From Crambe crambe (taxonomy: Eukaryota > Porifera > Demospongiae > Poecilosclerida > Crambeidae), in contig OZ004586.1 of the NCBI GenBank assembly GCA_963924555.1, positions 5,166,501 to 5,230,500 on the forward strand: a stretch of DNA of 64,000 nucleotides, read 5' to 3'. A program made the translations under genes and the position numbers. The first letter of the stretch is position 1. Each line of letters begins with the position of its first letter. A model generated the notes under the pieces. That model saw only the letters and a program-made list of their open reading frames with translations, was not told the origin of the DNA and did not search any database. This document shows, piece after piece, positions 1 through 11,863 of this stretch.

Positions 1-25
1 AGCTATACACGCCGCGGTAAGCAGT

Positions 26-1330
26 ATGGACAATGGAGAGAAGCTTGTTACATCAACTTGGGAAGAGCTGATAGCCAGCAGAAACGAGGTGGATCGTGCA
101 GTGCTCCCTTCTGTACGACAGGCACTGTGGGACAAGTATCGGTCTTCCTTCAAGTGTCAAGCCAGCCAGGAGTTGAGCTCCAGAACATTGTGTGAAAAGA
201 TGAAGATGTGGTATGATGTGACTGGAGGGAAGCCACCGGAAGGCTACCCACTCTATATATGTCTCCATGGAGGAGGAGGTGCCCCCACTTTCATCAACGA
301 TTCACAGTGGAAGGACATGCAGAAATACTATCTAGATAGTGTCTCCACTGGTGTGTATGTTGCCCCCAGGGGTATCACAGATACTTGGAACCTCCACTTT
401 GTCAAGGAGTCCTACACACTCTATGACAGACTCATTGCCTACATGATCTTGTGCCACAATGTCGACCCTAACCGTGTCTACCTGCTGGGTTTTTCTGCAG
501 GTGGCGATGCTGTGTATCAGGTGACCCCTCGGATGGCAGACAGGTGGGCAGCAGCAAGCATGTCATCAGGTCATCCTAATGGAATACGTATGGACAACTT
601 GTATCGTGTTCCATTTGTAATCCAAGTTGGAGAACGTGACCACACTTATGACCGCTGTGCAGTTGGAATAAAATATGGTGTGAAACTGAGTGACCTGCAG
701 AAGCTATATCCTGATGGTTACATCCATGAGTGTTGGGTGCATTTAAACAAAGGCCACAATTTCAAGGACAATGACCAACAGCAACGTCCATACATGATCG
801 CCTGTAACCCTAAAAGCAAAGGCGACTACTCAAAGACTGTGAAACAAAACACAAACGCAGTTGCCTGGGTTAGTCAGCATCGGCGGAATCCTGTTCCCTC
901 CCATGTTATCTGGGACGTTGGCACTCGAGCAACTAGGCATCCCCTCCATCCTATTGAAGGAGTGACAGCCCCTTCTGACCTGTTCTACTGGATTGGAATT
1001 AGGAATCCACGAAGGAGCACAGAATCTGATGCAACATATATTGAAGCAACATTAGATCGTGACTCTAATACGATTCACATCAGGGAAGAAGGGTGTGGGT
1101 CTTATATATGCATACTGATTAATGACCACATGCTGGACACTAGGAGTGAGGTGAAAGTAACCATTGGAGTTCAGGAGTTCATGATAAAGGTGCGTCCATC
1201 TCTTGCTACAATGGCTCGTACGCTTCTTGAGCGTGGTGATCCTAACTTCATGTTTGAGTCAGAGATCTGTCTCTCTAGACATGTTTCAGAATCTGTTCAG
1301 TGGGAAATCTCTGGAACGCTAGCTAGATAG
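26..1330 (+). CDS. Alpha/beta-hydrolase, PHB-depolymerase/esterase type
   Basis: Encodes 434 aa in one open frame. The nucleophile motif GFSAGG lies at residues 155-160 (Ser157), an oxyanion-type HGGGG stretch at 81-85, a candidate acid in VGERD (Asp205) and a candidate catalytic His in NKGHNF (His244), the order expected of the fold. The region around VYLLGFSAGGDAVYQ resembles esterase/PHB-depolymerase-like proteins known mostly from bacteria and protists; the substrate cannot be told. The C-terminal 130 residues look beta-rich and may be an accessory domain. No signal peptide is visible, suggesting a cytosolic enzyme. The frame is open upstream to the window edge, so the true start may lie earlier. 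There is no intron across 1.3 kb, unlike every other gene here. AATAAA near 1497 is a possible poly(A) signal. Confidence 0.85.
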   Translation: MDNGEKLVTSTWEELIASRNEVDRAVLPSVRQALWDKYRSSFKCQASQELSSRTLCEKMKMWYDVTGGKPPEGYPLYICLHGGGGAPTFINDSQWKDMQKYYLDSVSTGVYVAPRGITDTWNLHFVKESYTLYDRLIAYMILCHNVDPNRVYLLGFSAGGDAVYQVTPRMADRWAAASMSSGHPNGIRMDNLYRVPFVIQVGERDHTYDRCAVGIKYGVKLSDLQKLYPDGYIHECWVHLNKGHNFKDNDQQQRPYMIACNPKSKGDYSKTVKQNTNAVAWVSQHRRNPVPSHVIWDVGTRATRHPLHPIEGVTAPSDLFYWIGIRNPRRSTESDATYIEATLDRDSNTIHIREEGCGSYICILINDHMLDTRSEVKVTIGVQEFMIKVRPSLATMARTLLERGDPNFMFESEICLSRHVSESVQWEISGTLAR

Positions 1331-2935
1331 TTAGCTAAGTAGGTCCTTCTTATGAAAAACTTTCATACTAAGACGTGTTAATTACGTGTCACTTCCTGTC
1401 TGGTGGCTTGTATTAGGTCAATGGAGTGGTATTTTACCTTTCAGCTAGTGCTTTCATTTTTTATACTTACTAAATGAAAGGTTGGTCTTTACCTTTAATA
1501 AACTCAGTGCCCTCTCTGATGTGGCAGGGCTAACTAGTGAGATTTCAGCATGGGTACCTATCTTCAGTACACTGGACATCTCGATGCAAAATGGATTAGG
1601 CCTATGATACTTTGCATGTGGATAGCCAACAGTATGAACTATAATTATAATCATGCAAAAAACTTGTCTAGCTTGAAAACACACTGAACTGCAGGACAAT
1701 GAAATGTCATAAAAAATCACATTTTGGAGTGGCACAGCAATGTTCCCAAAATTTTAAGCTGCTATCTGATTAAATAACATGTCCCAGTTTCTGAAGCCTT
1801 ATGAACCGGCAAGTGGTTTGTAGTGTGGTTTAATAATGACATTCATCTTAGTGTAAACTGATATGCACATAAACATACACATTGTAAGATCCTATGCATC
1901 ATACGTACAATATACACACTTATGGAGAAGCCTTCTCCTAAAGAAAATGATAAAACTATTATTAAAATGCATACCTAAATCCTATGCAAAATTTTCTAAT
2001 TCCCCTATACCAACAAAAAAAAGTCAATGCACCAATCAATCATGGCAAAGGGTAATCCTCACATACACAAAATAGTTTAACTCATAGCTATTATAGAACA
2101 GGCTGGTTCACAAGACTATTTACAGCCTATTTGAGTGCTACATCAAAGGGAAGCCACCAGTTGTAATTCTAGTACATTGTGGCTACTTCAAAGGCCAGAC
2201 AGTTGATATGAAGTGGCTACTATTATAACATGTCCAATTGAATTTTATGGTTTGTGATAGTACATCTCTATACAACAACAGTTTCCTGGAATGTATTAGG
2301 CCTGCCTGTCTAGACACTTCTATATCAGCCCTGGAAATTTATTGATGGTGCCTAAGTGTTGAGAAATATTGAAAAAAAAACAAGAGAAACATTAAAATTG
2401 AAGCTATAGGCCTATCAAAAAACGCAATTTACACAGAAATCTTTCAGTCCAATGCAGAACAGTCTACAGTCTCAGCTACTACTATATTTAATAAAGAAGG
2501 TGATATCACCGGCAGCTTCTCAACATCAATATCGATGATACTGTCCATTTAGCCAGCTAGCTAGTAGTCTGGCGGTGCAGCCCCGAGCATGAATTACTAG
2601 CTAGCTAGTAACCAAAATCTTTACAGAGGTCATTGAGTTGCCTAGATACAGCTAGTCACATAGCTACCTAGTACTTTCTAGACATGCAGCTGTAGACACG
2701 TAGCTGTAGCTATGTAAACATTTACCAGACGGCTGTAAAATAGTTATAGCAAGCCTTTACCTCGGGCAGTATGTGATTTATCACCTTTGCCCTCGGGCTC
2801 ATGTGATAAATCACATACAGCCGAAGGCATGCTATAACTATTACATAAAAATATTATTTTTCATCGTCATTCAATAGAAATATTTTGCTAATAGAAGTCT
2901 ATTAGTCAAATTATTAGTGATGCACAGCTATAAAT
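1331..2935. other. Intergenic region between convergent genes
   Basis: This lies between the 3' end of the + strand hydrolase and the 3' end of the - strand gene at 2936-10767. Short open frames occur at 1454-1735 and 1863-2075, but they have no recognisable motif and skewed composition. The only clear structure is the foldback at about 2736-2843. CTAGCTAG-type runs near 2557-2610 are typical of the local non-coding DNA. Confidence 0.6.
2736..2843. repeat. Foldback (inverted repeat) of about 108 bp
   Basis: TAAAATAGTTATAGC at the left end pairs with GCTATAACTATTA at the right, and the inner arms GTATGTGATTTATCAC and GTGATAAATCACATAC pair around an 18-base loop. It is probably a small non-autonomous DNA-transposon remnant; no target duplication was identified. 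Confidence 0.7.
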
Positions 2936-3569
2936 TCAATATTGCTCATAATACGGCAAGGAAGCAAAATAGGACTGTTTCCCTTGTACAGCAGCTATAC
3001 GCCATGCTTTAAAGGATGAGAAACCAGCTTGAGACACCACAGCTTCCAACACTGAACATACTTGACGTTGGATGCTATTAGCAAACCACATTGCAACATT
3101 AATGCCACATTTCTCTGGAGAGACTGCTAAAGGAGCAATGGACAAATCGTCAGTGATAAAAAAAGCGAAAAATGACTGCCTCAGTACAGTTGATATTTCA
3201 TATAAAATATACACTTTTTCCTTTGGAAAGTTGACAGATCCATCACCAACACATATGCGTGTAGTGTGAGAAGAAGCCAAAAGTTCTTGATCTTCATCAA
3301 AATGATCTGTAACACGTTGCAGCATCGTATGGCCAGGTGGTGGCACTACTTTGATCTTTCCATTGTCATTCTTGATGCTAAATACAGCTGGAAGTAGATT
3401 CAAGACATTTGGATTAGAGGAAAATTCACTGCTGCAGATTTTGCTGCAAAACTGTACAATGACACCACTTATCCTTTGTGTGAGTCCAATAGCAGCTGCA
3501 TTCATACAATTATCACAACGATGAATGCAATACCAGCAACGTTGCTTTGTCAGACACTTTGAATGCACT
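2936..3569 (-). other. Terminal exon: MYND-like zinc cluster plus beta-rich domain
   Basis: The exon opens with Cys pairs CWYC and CDNC, then after about 18 residues FCSKIC. This resembles the first part of a MYND finger, but the usual closing H..C pair is not apparent. The second half repeats the pattern that ends the preceding exon: a G-rich turn, a YILYE strand, an FFAFFITDDLS strand and a final amphipathic helix ending GFSSF. The stop follows the residues YYEQY. Confidence 0.7.
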
Positions 3570-3805
3570 CTGTAATGGAAAAGAAGAAAAATTACATAAA
3601 CATAACATAGAGAGGTCTTGATCTGACACAACATGGTCCTGAAGTGTTGGTTTTTACGTACTATGTAATCAGGGTAGAAATGAACATTAGTGCATACATA
3701 ATAGTCACTTCTGATTTTTAACATCTAAAGAGCATTACAGGTCTAGAAAGTTGAAGGATATCAGATATGATTACTACAACATTTATACATTGTTTTTTAC
3801 AGGGC

Positions 3806-3836
<31 letters not shown>

Positions 3837-6800
3837 TGCCACATATCTACCCTTTACCAAATAGCCTTACTGGATAGTGTACCCTAGTGTATCAGATTAT
3901 TCTTTATTGTGAGTGTATGAAAGCATGAAAATATTCATAAACTAAGCAGAAATTAAGGCAGTATGGTAGTCAACCTAACTGAATCTTAATAAGTAACAAG
4001 CCCAGCCTATGCTATTGCACATAACACATAATATAGATTTGTTACCAAGGTACATAGGCATTTTCCTTCCCCCCCTCCCTCCCTCAAACTGAGGACATTT
4101 TAAGGTTATACTTTCTATAATAATGTATACGGTATACCTTTTTTCTTGGGAATGTGGAAGAAAAGAGTCGAAATTCTCAAATCCCATCCGATATAATGCC
4201 ATTTGGAGTGTACGTTGAATATTTTCTTGAAAATGAGAATTATTATACAATCTCTCTGCAGTTTGCTGGGGACTGTCATTTACAATTAGTCCTGTGACTG
4301 AAAGGTCTTTTGTTGACACGAATACCATCATATTAAACTGGATGCCAGGATCATACTTGTGATAAATTGCATATGGCTGATTTGCAGGAAATTTTTTCGA
4401 GTCATTACCAATTGCAAGGAAAATTGTAATACCACTATTGAAACTACTGTCCATGCCTTGATATAATGACTTCATAGGTTCACAGTGAAATAATATGCGG
4501 TGTCCAAGAGGAACTTGAACAACTCCTGAATTGTGTATTATTTCAAATTCTTGAGGCAGAAAGCTAACTATTTTGGGCTTGGAAGGGTTTTGTGCAGGCA
4601 TTACCCCCTCCTGATGAAAGATTTCGGCATCCTTTTTTTTAGCAGAGTGGAGCAAGAATGTCTGCTCACGGTCTTTTAGAGGAGAACCAATTATGCCTTT
4701 TGCCCAGTGTGACTTTCTGAGTTTATCAGAAATTGTTTCCTTTTGTATTTCCATTTGCTGAGCTGATATATAGAAAATCTCTTTGACATCAAGTGGGATG
4801 AACTGATTTCTCTGGCTATCATGAGGCACGTCAAACAATCCTCCTTTAGGATTGATCAAATGGCTACTTGAAGGCATAACACCTTCAGCATCAATAACAA
4901 TGTTGATGACTCCCATATGGGCTAAGAATAGGTTGGCCTTGAAGGGACCTACAAAATATTTGTTTAAGTTCTTTCCTGCTGCTACTCCAAGCATACTTGG
5001 TGATGCCAAGACTTCATGGATAGTAGTATACATTTTCTTCTCTTCTGAAGTGGGTGAAGGAGAATTGATCAAAATATGAACAGATGGCGACCCAGGAGAA
5101 CACTCACTACCAGTGGTTGCCAACAAGATTTGCCTGCAGCTCACGAAAATTTCATATAATCTTTCAGAGTTTTGGAATCTCTTGATGTAGTCATTGCATG
5201 GAATATCCAGAGTGGCAATGCCCCGAAAAAACATACTAACACAAAATTGGTATAACCAGCAGCCAAAGTCAATCTTCTGGGCTTCAAGAGGCATGGTGGG
5301 ATTGGAAACGTCATAAATCTTCTTAAAAAAATTATTGATAAATTCTTCTTCATTTGCTCCAATGATTTGCTCACATTTGGAACACAACATAAACCAAGTG
5401 GTTTCTCGAGGTGACTTTAACTGCGATAAAGTTGTTTCTGTTCCGCAAAACTGAAAAACTCTCCGACTTGAAGTTTTAATAAGTCCAGAAGAAAATGCTT
5501 CCAGAATACCCTTGGGTACGACATGACTGTGCTGCAAATATTTATACTGTTTAGAAGCATTTCCAGATACCTTCTTTTCCTCATCTTGTGCTTGATTTCT
5601 TGACTTCAAATTAGACAAGCATAGTAGGCAACGTTGACATTTATTCAAAACATTGGCACTTGAAATCAAGAACATCATGGAGAGATCCAAGCACTTTCTT
5701 CCTTCTTCGTCTATGCTGTCACAATCATAACATGATCCCAGCAAATTGACAGCCTCAGTAGCATACTCAATGCATGAATTCAGTGTTCTTCTGATTTTTA
5801 TATCTTTTGGTGAAATAATTTTGGGAAGCTTAACAATGCCAGAGTTGCAGAGGTGGAATAGAGACTTGCCCCTGAGAAGGCAGATTTCCTGATCATCGTG
5901 ATTGCTAGGCAATATATGCATAGTTTTCTCACAGGCTAAAGCACATCTCTCATACATTCTCCACTGGTAGCAACCATAAGCAAATTCAAGGCAAGCTGCA
6001 TAATCTATAAAGAACACAAGAAAATAGGATATCAATGCCTGCGGATCATATGATATTATGAGGGCCGGAGGGAGGCAATTGTTACTAATTTAAAATATCA
6101 TTACAGTGAGGGCGCCACTTACTAAAACCTTCTACTCCAATTCAAACTTATTACGTCTCCTTTTATCAGTGCTGAGACATAGTGCTAAAGGCATCTGTAC
6201 CTATGCATGGTACATATACAGCTTAACGAGTGAGTATGCATACATACTACTGTGCAATAAGTACAAAACTAATTTAAAAGAAATTGTCATCTTTAAAATT
6301 ACTACTTTGAGATAAGTCTACAATACAGTGAGGGCGCCACTTAATAAAACTTTCTACTCTAATTCAATATTACACTTCCTTTTATCGCTGCTGAGAAGGC
6401 ATACATGGTACGTATACAGCTTGACGAGTGAGTATGCATGCATACTACCGTGCAATAAGTACAAAAGTGTGCTGTGGGCAGGCTAGATCTGTAGTAAAGG
6501 GATAATGTTTATTGAAAGAGAGGATTTTAACAGTTATAGCTATGTACAGCAGATACAACTCATTGAGTGCTACCAGCAAAGCCTCCCATCAGTAACACAA
6601 CTAGAATGCATTGGAATCCCAAAATGTATGTATGTGGACTCTAAATCAGGACACCTTTGGAATTCCTATTACTGCATGAAAGATATTTCCCCGGCTCAAA
6701 AGTGTCTGCATTTATTAGAGGTTTCAATATTAGTAGTCAAAGTATGTTAGATCATCATGTACATGCACACAAAGAACAGAATTACTAACCTTTTTCCTGC

Positions 6801-9800
6801 TCCTCAATATCCCACAATGCACACATACTTGCAGTAGCCAGGTTGTGAATACCACTAACTTTAAAGCTTTCTGCTGATTTGATCAGACTGTCTTCATGCT
6901 TTATATTATTAACAAGGTTAGGATGTGATGCTAATGTCCACAAAAGGAGCAAAATTTCTTCTTGTACATTAAAATCATCAAATGATAATATTTGGGAAAT
7001 AGCTGACAACAGCCCTTGTGAAATAAATTTCTGTGCATTCAATTCTGAAGACTTCACGATTACATGCATTGTCTTGATCAAGGTGATTGAACGCAAGAAA
7101 GCAGTGGGATCTGAGAGGGAGCTCAGTACCATATCAATAATGATTTTGACATCTTTTTCACTCAATTCCAAGTAACATTCATCCACTTTTTCTTTCAAGT
7201 AACACAAAATGGAAGTAGATAAAATTCGAATTTTAGGAAAAGTGGAATTGGTAAAATTTTGAACGATTAAATCACACACAGTGTTCATAAAATAAGCCAC
7301 ATTAGCAGGCACTTGGAGAAGATTACACAGAATAGAGAGGGCAAGTTGAATCAAGTAAGTGATATCCTAGAATATTTTATAATTTATAATAATAATGCAA
7401 TGATAAGGTTTCCTGTGTCACCCTTGTACAATGTGGAAACAGAGTTATGCCAAGACGTTTTAATGGGGAAAAAGGAAATTCTGCTTTCCTGGAGGTGTAG
7501 AATTAAATATAGTAGTTGAGAAATATTCTATGAAAAGGCCATTTTAAGGATGAATGAATGAATGATAAATGAATAAAAACATCAATAAAAATCAAATATA
7601 ACTTAATAAAATTAAATAGAATAAATAATAATATAGTAAATGTTTTTGGGTCTTACATGCACTCTAGAGCTTCATTCTTCCCATCTCAGACCTTACTACT
7701 GTCACACTAGAGCCAAAAATTATTTGTTATCTTCAGCCATTGCTGAGAAAACACAAATAGTTCAGTGAGGTGAGCAGGGAACTTTCTTTTCTCTATGCAG
7801 CCGCTAGGTACAGAGCACAGTTTGAATCCTATTAAAGGCCAATATGCTTCGAAACTGTTTAGAGCTTAAGAAGAAAGGCTTTAAATATAGCACTAGCATC
7901 AGCCATGAAATCTTTGTGCACAGAGAATCCAGCAGCAGAGAATCCAGCAGCAGAGAATCTTGTGGAAAATCACTACAACTTAGGTAGGTTTTCCAGCTTG
8001 TACATTTGGAAATATAAATTTACTAAGCTAACTACGCTAACCTTCGGTATGTTGTTGCTCTTTTCTACTATAGTTTGAAACTCCCGGAATAATGCATGTA
8101 CATACATGCACCTTGCTTATTCAGCTTTTTCAAAAATGCCAATTTTTCTGCTTGGTATGCGGTTGCCCTTGTAATAATAATAGGCACTCTAGAGCTTTAC
8201 TCTTCCCATCTCAATACTTACTATAATCGTACTAGAGGCTAGCAGGACACCATTTTCTTTTCTCTACCTGTATGTAGGTCCTAGGTAGTGCTAAAGCTAG
8301 CTAGTCAACCATGAAAGCTTTGTGCACAGAGAATCCAACAGCAGAGAGTCATGAAAATCATAACTAAGGTAGGCTTTCCAGCCTAAGGCTAAGGTAGGCT
8401 TTCCCCTTGTTATGGTAGTGAAGTAGGAATAGAATAGTTAGCTTGTAGTTTGGTAATATTGGTGTGTGTTTGATGATGGGTATGAGTAAGGGGTTACTTG
8501 ACTCTCTTATTGCTGACCTTTTTTGAACTGTACACATTACTTACCTTAGAATAAATACTTTACTTGTTCATCACATGTAATGTAGATTACACATGAACAG
8601 TCAGAGTTACTTATTACTTTTTATAACTATTATTTATTTATAGGCAACTGGATGCTATGATCCTCCTATCCAAGTTAAAGTTCAGCTATGCAGTTCATCG
8701 GAGGTTTCATCATATTGTATGAACCGAATGAATCTGATTTGGAAGGATAAATGCTGATGGAGCTCGTATCTACATATAATAGTTTGTCATTGACATTGAC
8801 CATCGTTTTGTAGAACTTTTTGTGATGTTTATGCATGTACCTGATATACTTGATTAGTGTTGCAATAAGGCATAACCAGACCAGTGCCTTGGGTCATCAA
8901 GAGACCAACATCAAGAGAGAAAGCTGTCAGATACAAGGTCAAGGTCCAAGAATCAAGTGCATGGGGTGGGGCATATTAATTTTTATTAATGAAAGCTAAC
9001 AGGTTGGAAATGACATGCTATTTTGAACATGTCGAGTTAGCGCAGTAGTGTGGTATAAAATTATTTAATGAACTATTTCTGTTTGTGGATGATGATGAAC
9101 GACCAGATGAAAACGGCAATTTTAGAAGTGGCTGTAAAAATGATACTGCTTTGTCTTCTGCTCTTCATACTTGAGTCCTAGCACATTGAAAGTACATGTT
9201 CTGTCTTCAAGTTAGAAGTTGCTGACTGTAGGAAAGAAGTATCCTGGAGTTCTGAAAGAAAATACTAAGTATTAGTCCAATGGGTAATCCATGCCCATCT
9301 TCTATTTCTCAGCCACTGCTCGAAAGTGCTAACAGTTCAGTTATGCTACTGTTACGTCATTTTCTTTTCTCTATGATCAGTATACGTAATCTGACATCAA
9401 GTGCCAGCAATGGTGGCAACCCTTACCAAATCTCAGCAAACAAGCTATGCTAGCTATAGAAATATAATAGAACAGCAATGACAATCTTAGAGTCAGTCTT
9501 TAGTATAAATCCTGTAGCAACCTGCAAAAAAATATCAAATGATGCACATTGCCAGTGCCGAGCAAACTTATTTTTCTACTTGGTATGTGGTTGCCCTTGT
9601 AGTAATAATAATTAATAAACAAAAAAAAGAGAAAGAAACATAAATTTTTATTGTACAATTACCTCACTACTTGGGCAGTTCCTGAAACCATCCAATTCTA
9701 GCAGTGCTCCAATCATAAGTCCCTTTTCTACAAGCATTTGTTGCATTATTGGTGTGGTGGATGACAACAAGGCAAAGGACTGGTTCAGAGACCACAGGCA

Positions 9801-10767
9801 CTTGTGTTTAGAACCAGGTTCTATCATAAGCAAAAAAAAAAGAGGTAAATTCAATGCATCCAATGACCATTACATTAATGGGATGGTAACATATGGCTCA
9901 ATAGAGTTTAATATTAAGCTAGGAGCACCATAGGTCAATTGGTAGATACATGTACCAGTGATTCAAGATCTAACTGAAGGCTCACGTTTCTACATCAAAA
10001 ATTGTATGTTATCAAAGTTTTGTAGTAGTACGTATCTAGTAACTCTCTCAGCTCTCAATACCTAGAAACTGCTGCTAATACCATGACTGCCCCTTCAGAC
10101 ACACCCACCAGTATGAGTTTACATGGTGTGTTCTCAGGAGTGTACATAATAAATACCTACAATCAGCACCACCAGCTTCTGCATATGACAGTCATTGATT
10201 ATTGTCATGCTTCATTATAGAATTCAAACACCACCACACAACCATTCTAACCTGAAAATAGATAATCAGAGAAAGTCATTAAGGCTTGCACCATACTGGG
10301 AGCAGTGGCTATTCTTATAGAAAGAAGATCTTGATCATCCTTTTCTAAATTAGTGAAGTCTTTATTCCAATAATTCAATGTTCTGCAAATTTCATCTAAT
10401 AGTATTTCACTCGATCTGGATGAATCGGGTATACCATCAGCCAAACTGCAAATAGTCTTATAGAGGTAGTCAGTAGGATCTGATCCATTTTCATCACCTA
10501 TATAATAGAGTTCGAGAAATATGGTACTGTAGAGCCAAGAAAAAATACTTCCAGGTTAGAAGGTGTGGCAGATTAATGTACCAAAAAATAACAACAATTT
10601 ATGTGCATTCATATGGCCAGAATGTCAGATTGGCTCTTAAATTAGGGTGGTAGCTACATCAATCTCAGTTTAGAATATGAAGCAATCAGAATTGCCCCTG
10701 TTTAGCAATATCATTTATACTCACCGGATAAGAAACTTTTCCTGCTTTCTACTGAAAAGGTTTCCAT
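2936..10767 (-). CDS. Helical repeat / TPR / HNH-like / MYND-like multidomain protein, single-unit version
   Basis: Six exons read on the - strand: 10767-10725, 10497-10252, 9820-9663, 7366-6790, 6004-4138 and 3569-2936. All junctions are GT-AG, phases match, and the total is 3525 nt (1174 aa). Residues 1-341 are helical, ARM/HEAT-like repeats. From 342 comes a TPR-like segment, then a zinc module with CLLC (467-470), a SH..P motif (about 501) and LCSKCE (about 549), followed by WLYQF. A beta-rich domain runs to 964. The last exon has a MYND-like cluster (CWYC, CDNC, FCSKIC) and a second copy of the beta-rich domain. The start in the 43-nt first exon is the only ATG found with a matching phase, so earlier exons are possible. 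It is a paralogue of the gene at 11864-26596. Function is unknown; a scaffold, or nucleic-acid- or ligand-sensing protein, is conceivable. Confidence 0.8.
3806..3836. repeat. Poly-G tract, about 30 bases
   Basis: An unbroken G run on the + strand lies inside the last intron of the 2936-10767 gene, so the pre-mRNA carries poly-C there. Its length may be unreliable in the assembly. A comparable run is at about 26281-26298. Confidence 0.85.
4138..6004 (-). other. TPR-like plus HNH-like (CxxC-SHxxP-CxxCE) module exon
   Basis: This 1867-nt exon has clear homologues at 17696-19403 and 12981-14661. The order is a TPR-like helical pair containing a conserved RGKSLF-type motif, CLLC, HSHVVP, a lysine/serine-rich link, LCSKCE, FINNFFKKIY, WLYQF, then a long alpha/beta region and a beta-rich end (PKIVSFLP, YAIYHKYDPG). 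The cysteine/histidine arrangement followed by a WLx-F..s...R helix resembles a bacterial HNH-like treble-clef family; I infer a shared fold, not nuclease activity. Confidence 0.65.
6103..6475. repeat. Imperfect tandem duplication, period about 223 bp
   Basis: CAGTGAGGGCGCCACTTA begins at about 6105 and again at about 6327, and similarity continues through ACGAGTGAGTATGCAT and GTGCAATAAGTACAAAA in both copies. It lies in the intron 6005-6789 of the - strand gene. The second copy is about 20 bp shorter in the middle. The short + strand open frame across it is not considered coding. Confidence 0.8.
6790..7366 (-). other. ARM/HEAT-like helical-repeat exon
   Basis: This 577-nt exon encodes alternating amphipathic helices such as LALSILCNLLQVP, TSILCYLKE and EEILLLLWTLASHPNLV, the pattern of armadillo repeats. 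It is matched exon-for-exon (start phase 0, end phase 1) by 22884-23484 and 15180-15786 in the neighbouring paralogue. Confidence 0.7.
7655..9625. repeat. Dispersed-repeat block in an intron
   Basis: Fills most of intron 7367-9662. GCACTCTAGAGCTT..CTTCCCATCTCA occurs near 7660 and again near 8187, and short GAGAATCCAGCAGCA units repeat at about 7922-7960. A further stretch (about 9270-9590, with GGTGGCAACCCTTACCAAAT) recurs in opposite orientation at about 21700-21890, and the 8190-8400 part recurs inverted at about 19690-20250. Probably fragments of one medium-copy transposon family. Confidence 0.7.
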
Positions 10768-11863
10768 GGTACAGTACCAACTCAAGGGTGATCTACTTTC
10801 TTGTTCTGTTCAATGCGCAGGGAGGATGTGGCATAGTCGACCTTTTACCTATAGGTGAGAAGGTAATGGGTCGAATTTCTTCAGGACGTACACTGTTTTG
10901 CCATCTTGTGCAGCTAACTTCTTATAGTACAGGCGTCCTAGGATCCTCCCCTAGTTCGATTCATACCTAGAATATGAGCTGAGTGAAACCTTATCTATGG
11001 TGAAACCTGTATCAAGAATGTGGTTGCTGACGGAAAATTCCATCCATGGAGTGGTAGCCACTCCTCAGGTAGTACATGGTGTTAGGTATGATGTATTTCA
11101 AAGGTTCTGTCATGTGCTTACATCCCCCAGTGATTCCACAGCTGAATGTTTCTCATTGAGCGTGTCACTTCATTCTCCACCCCTAGATCCTGCAATTTGA
11201 AGAGCCCCACCCCTTTTATATTTGGCTGCTCCATGAATTACACCTTAATCATTTCTGGTCACACTTCACATTTAACCCAATCTTTCATGTTCATTCCATG
11301 TTGTCTGTCCCTGTTCCATTTTATGTCATCTTCTCATAGTTAACCTTATCCTTACTTATTCTCTTATGTAGCTGCTCCAAAATCAATGGTCTAGTCTATT
11401 AGCAATTTGCTTGCTCCTGCATTAATCTTTGTCATTAGCTATCACCTCTCAGTCATATTGCTGTAAAGCAATTTACAATTACAATTACAGTGATTGGTGT
11501 GAACCTACAGCTACTGATTGGTAGCCTCGTTCCCAGGCCTTCCTCTCTCACTTGTAGTCTCACCGAAGAAAAAGGTACTTTACCTTTTTCTTCTGTGAGA
11601 GACTTAGTACAAGTGAGAGGAAAGCCTGGGAACAAGGCTAACTGATTGGTGTGAATCTGCAGCTACATGCACCAGACTACTCATGTCCTTTCCCACTGGT
11701 AATTTGTTGACTACTTTATTTTGCCTTATGGATCAGCTTTGCATCACCCTTTTCTAGAAGATTATATAACAGATATGTGAAACTACTATGAAATAGCTGT
11801 CCTCATTAAAATAATATGAATTTTAATTCAGGGGGATAACAAACTATACAATGCACTTATCTA
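10768..11863. other. Spacer between the two tandem paralogues
   Basis: This lies between the first exon of the 2936-10767 gene and the stop codon of the 11864-26596 gene, both on the - strand. It would hold the promoter of the former and the 3' UTR of the latter. Apart from the 119-bp element at 11522-11640 I see no coding signal. TTTATT near 11715, AATAAA on the - strand, is a possible poly(A) signal for the upstream gene. Confidence 0.5.
11522..11640. mobile_element. Mutator-like MITE with 9-bp target duplication
   Basis: The terminal inverted repeat TAGCCTCGTTCCCAGGCCTT and its complement bound a 119-bp foldback. It is flanked by the exact direct repeat ACTGATTGG at 11513-11521 and 11641-11649. 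A 9-bp duplication with long terminal inverted repeats fits the Mutator superfamily. The same ends occur in the element at 47866-48543. Confidence 0.85.

Noticed and set aside
26..1330. Bacterial contamination as the source of the hydrolase gene
   Set aside because: The downstream DNA from 1331 on is continuous with sponge-like repeats and intron-rich genes, so the gene appears to be in the animal chromosome; only the window edge on the left is unverified.
1454..2075. Short open frames on both strands after the hydrolase
   Set aside because: No homologous-looking motif, AT-rich composition and no splice-compatible neighbours.
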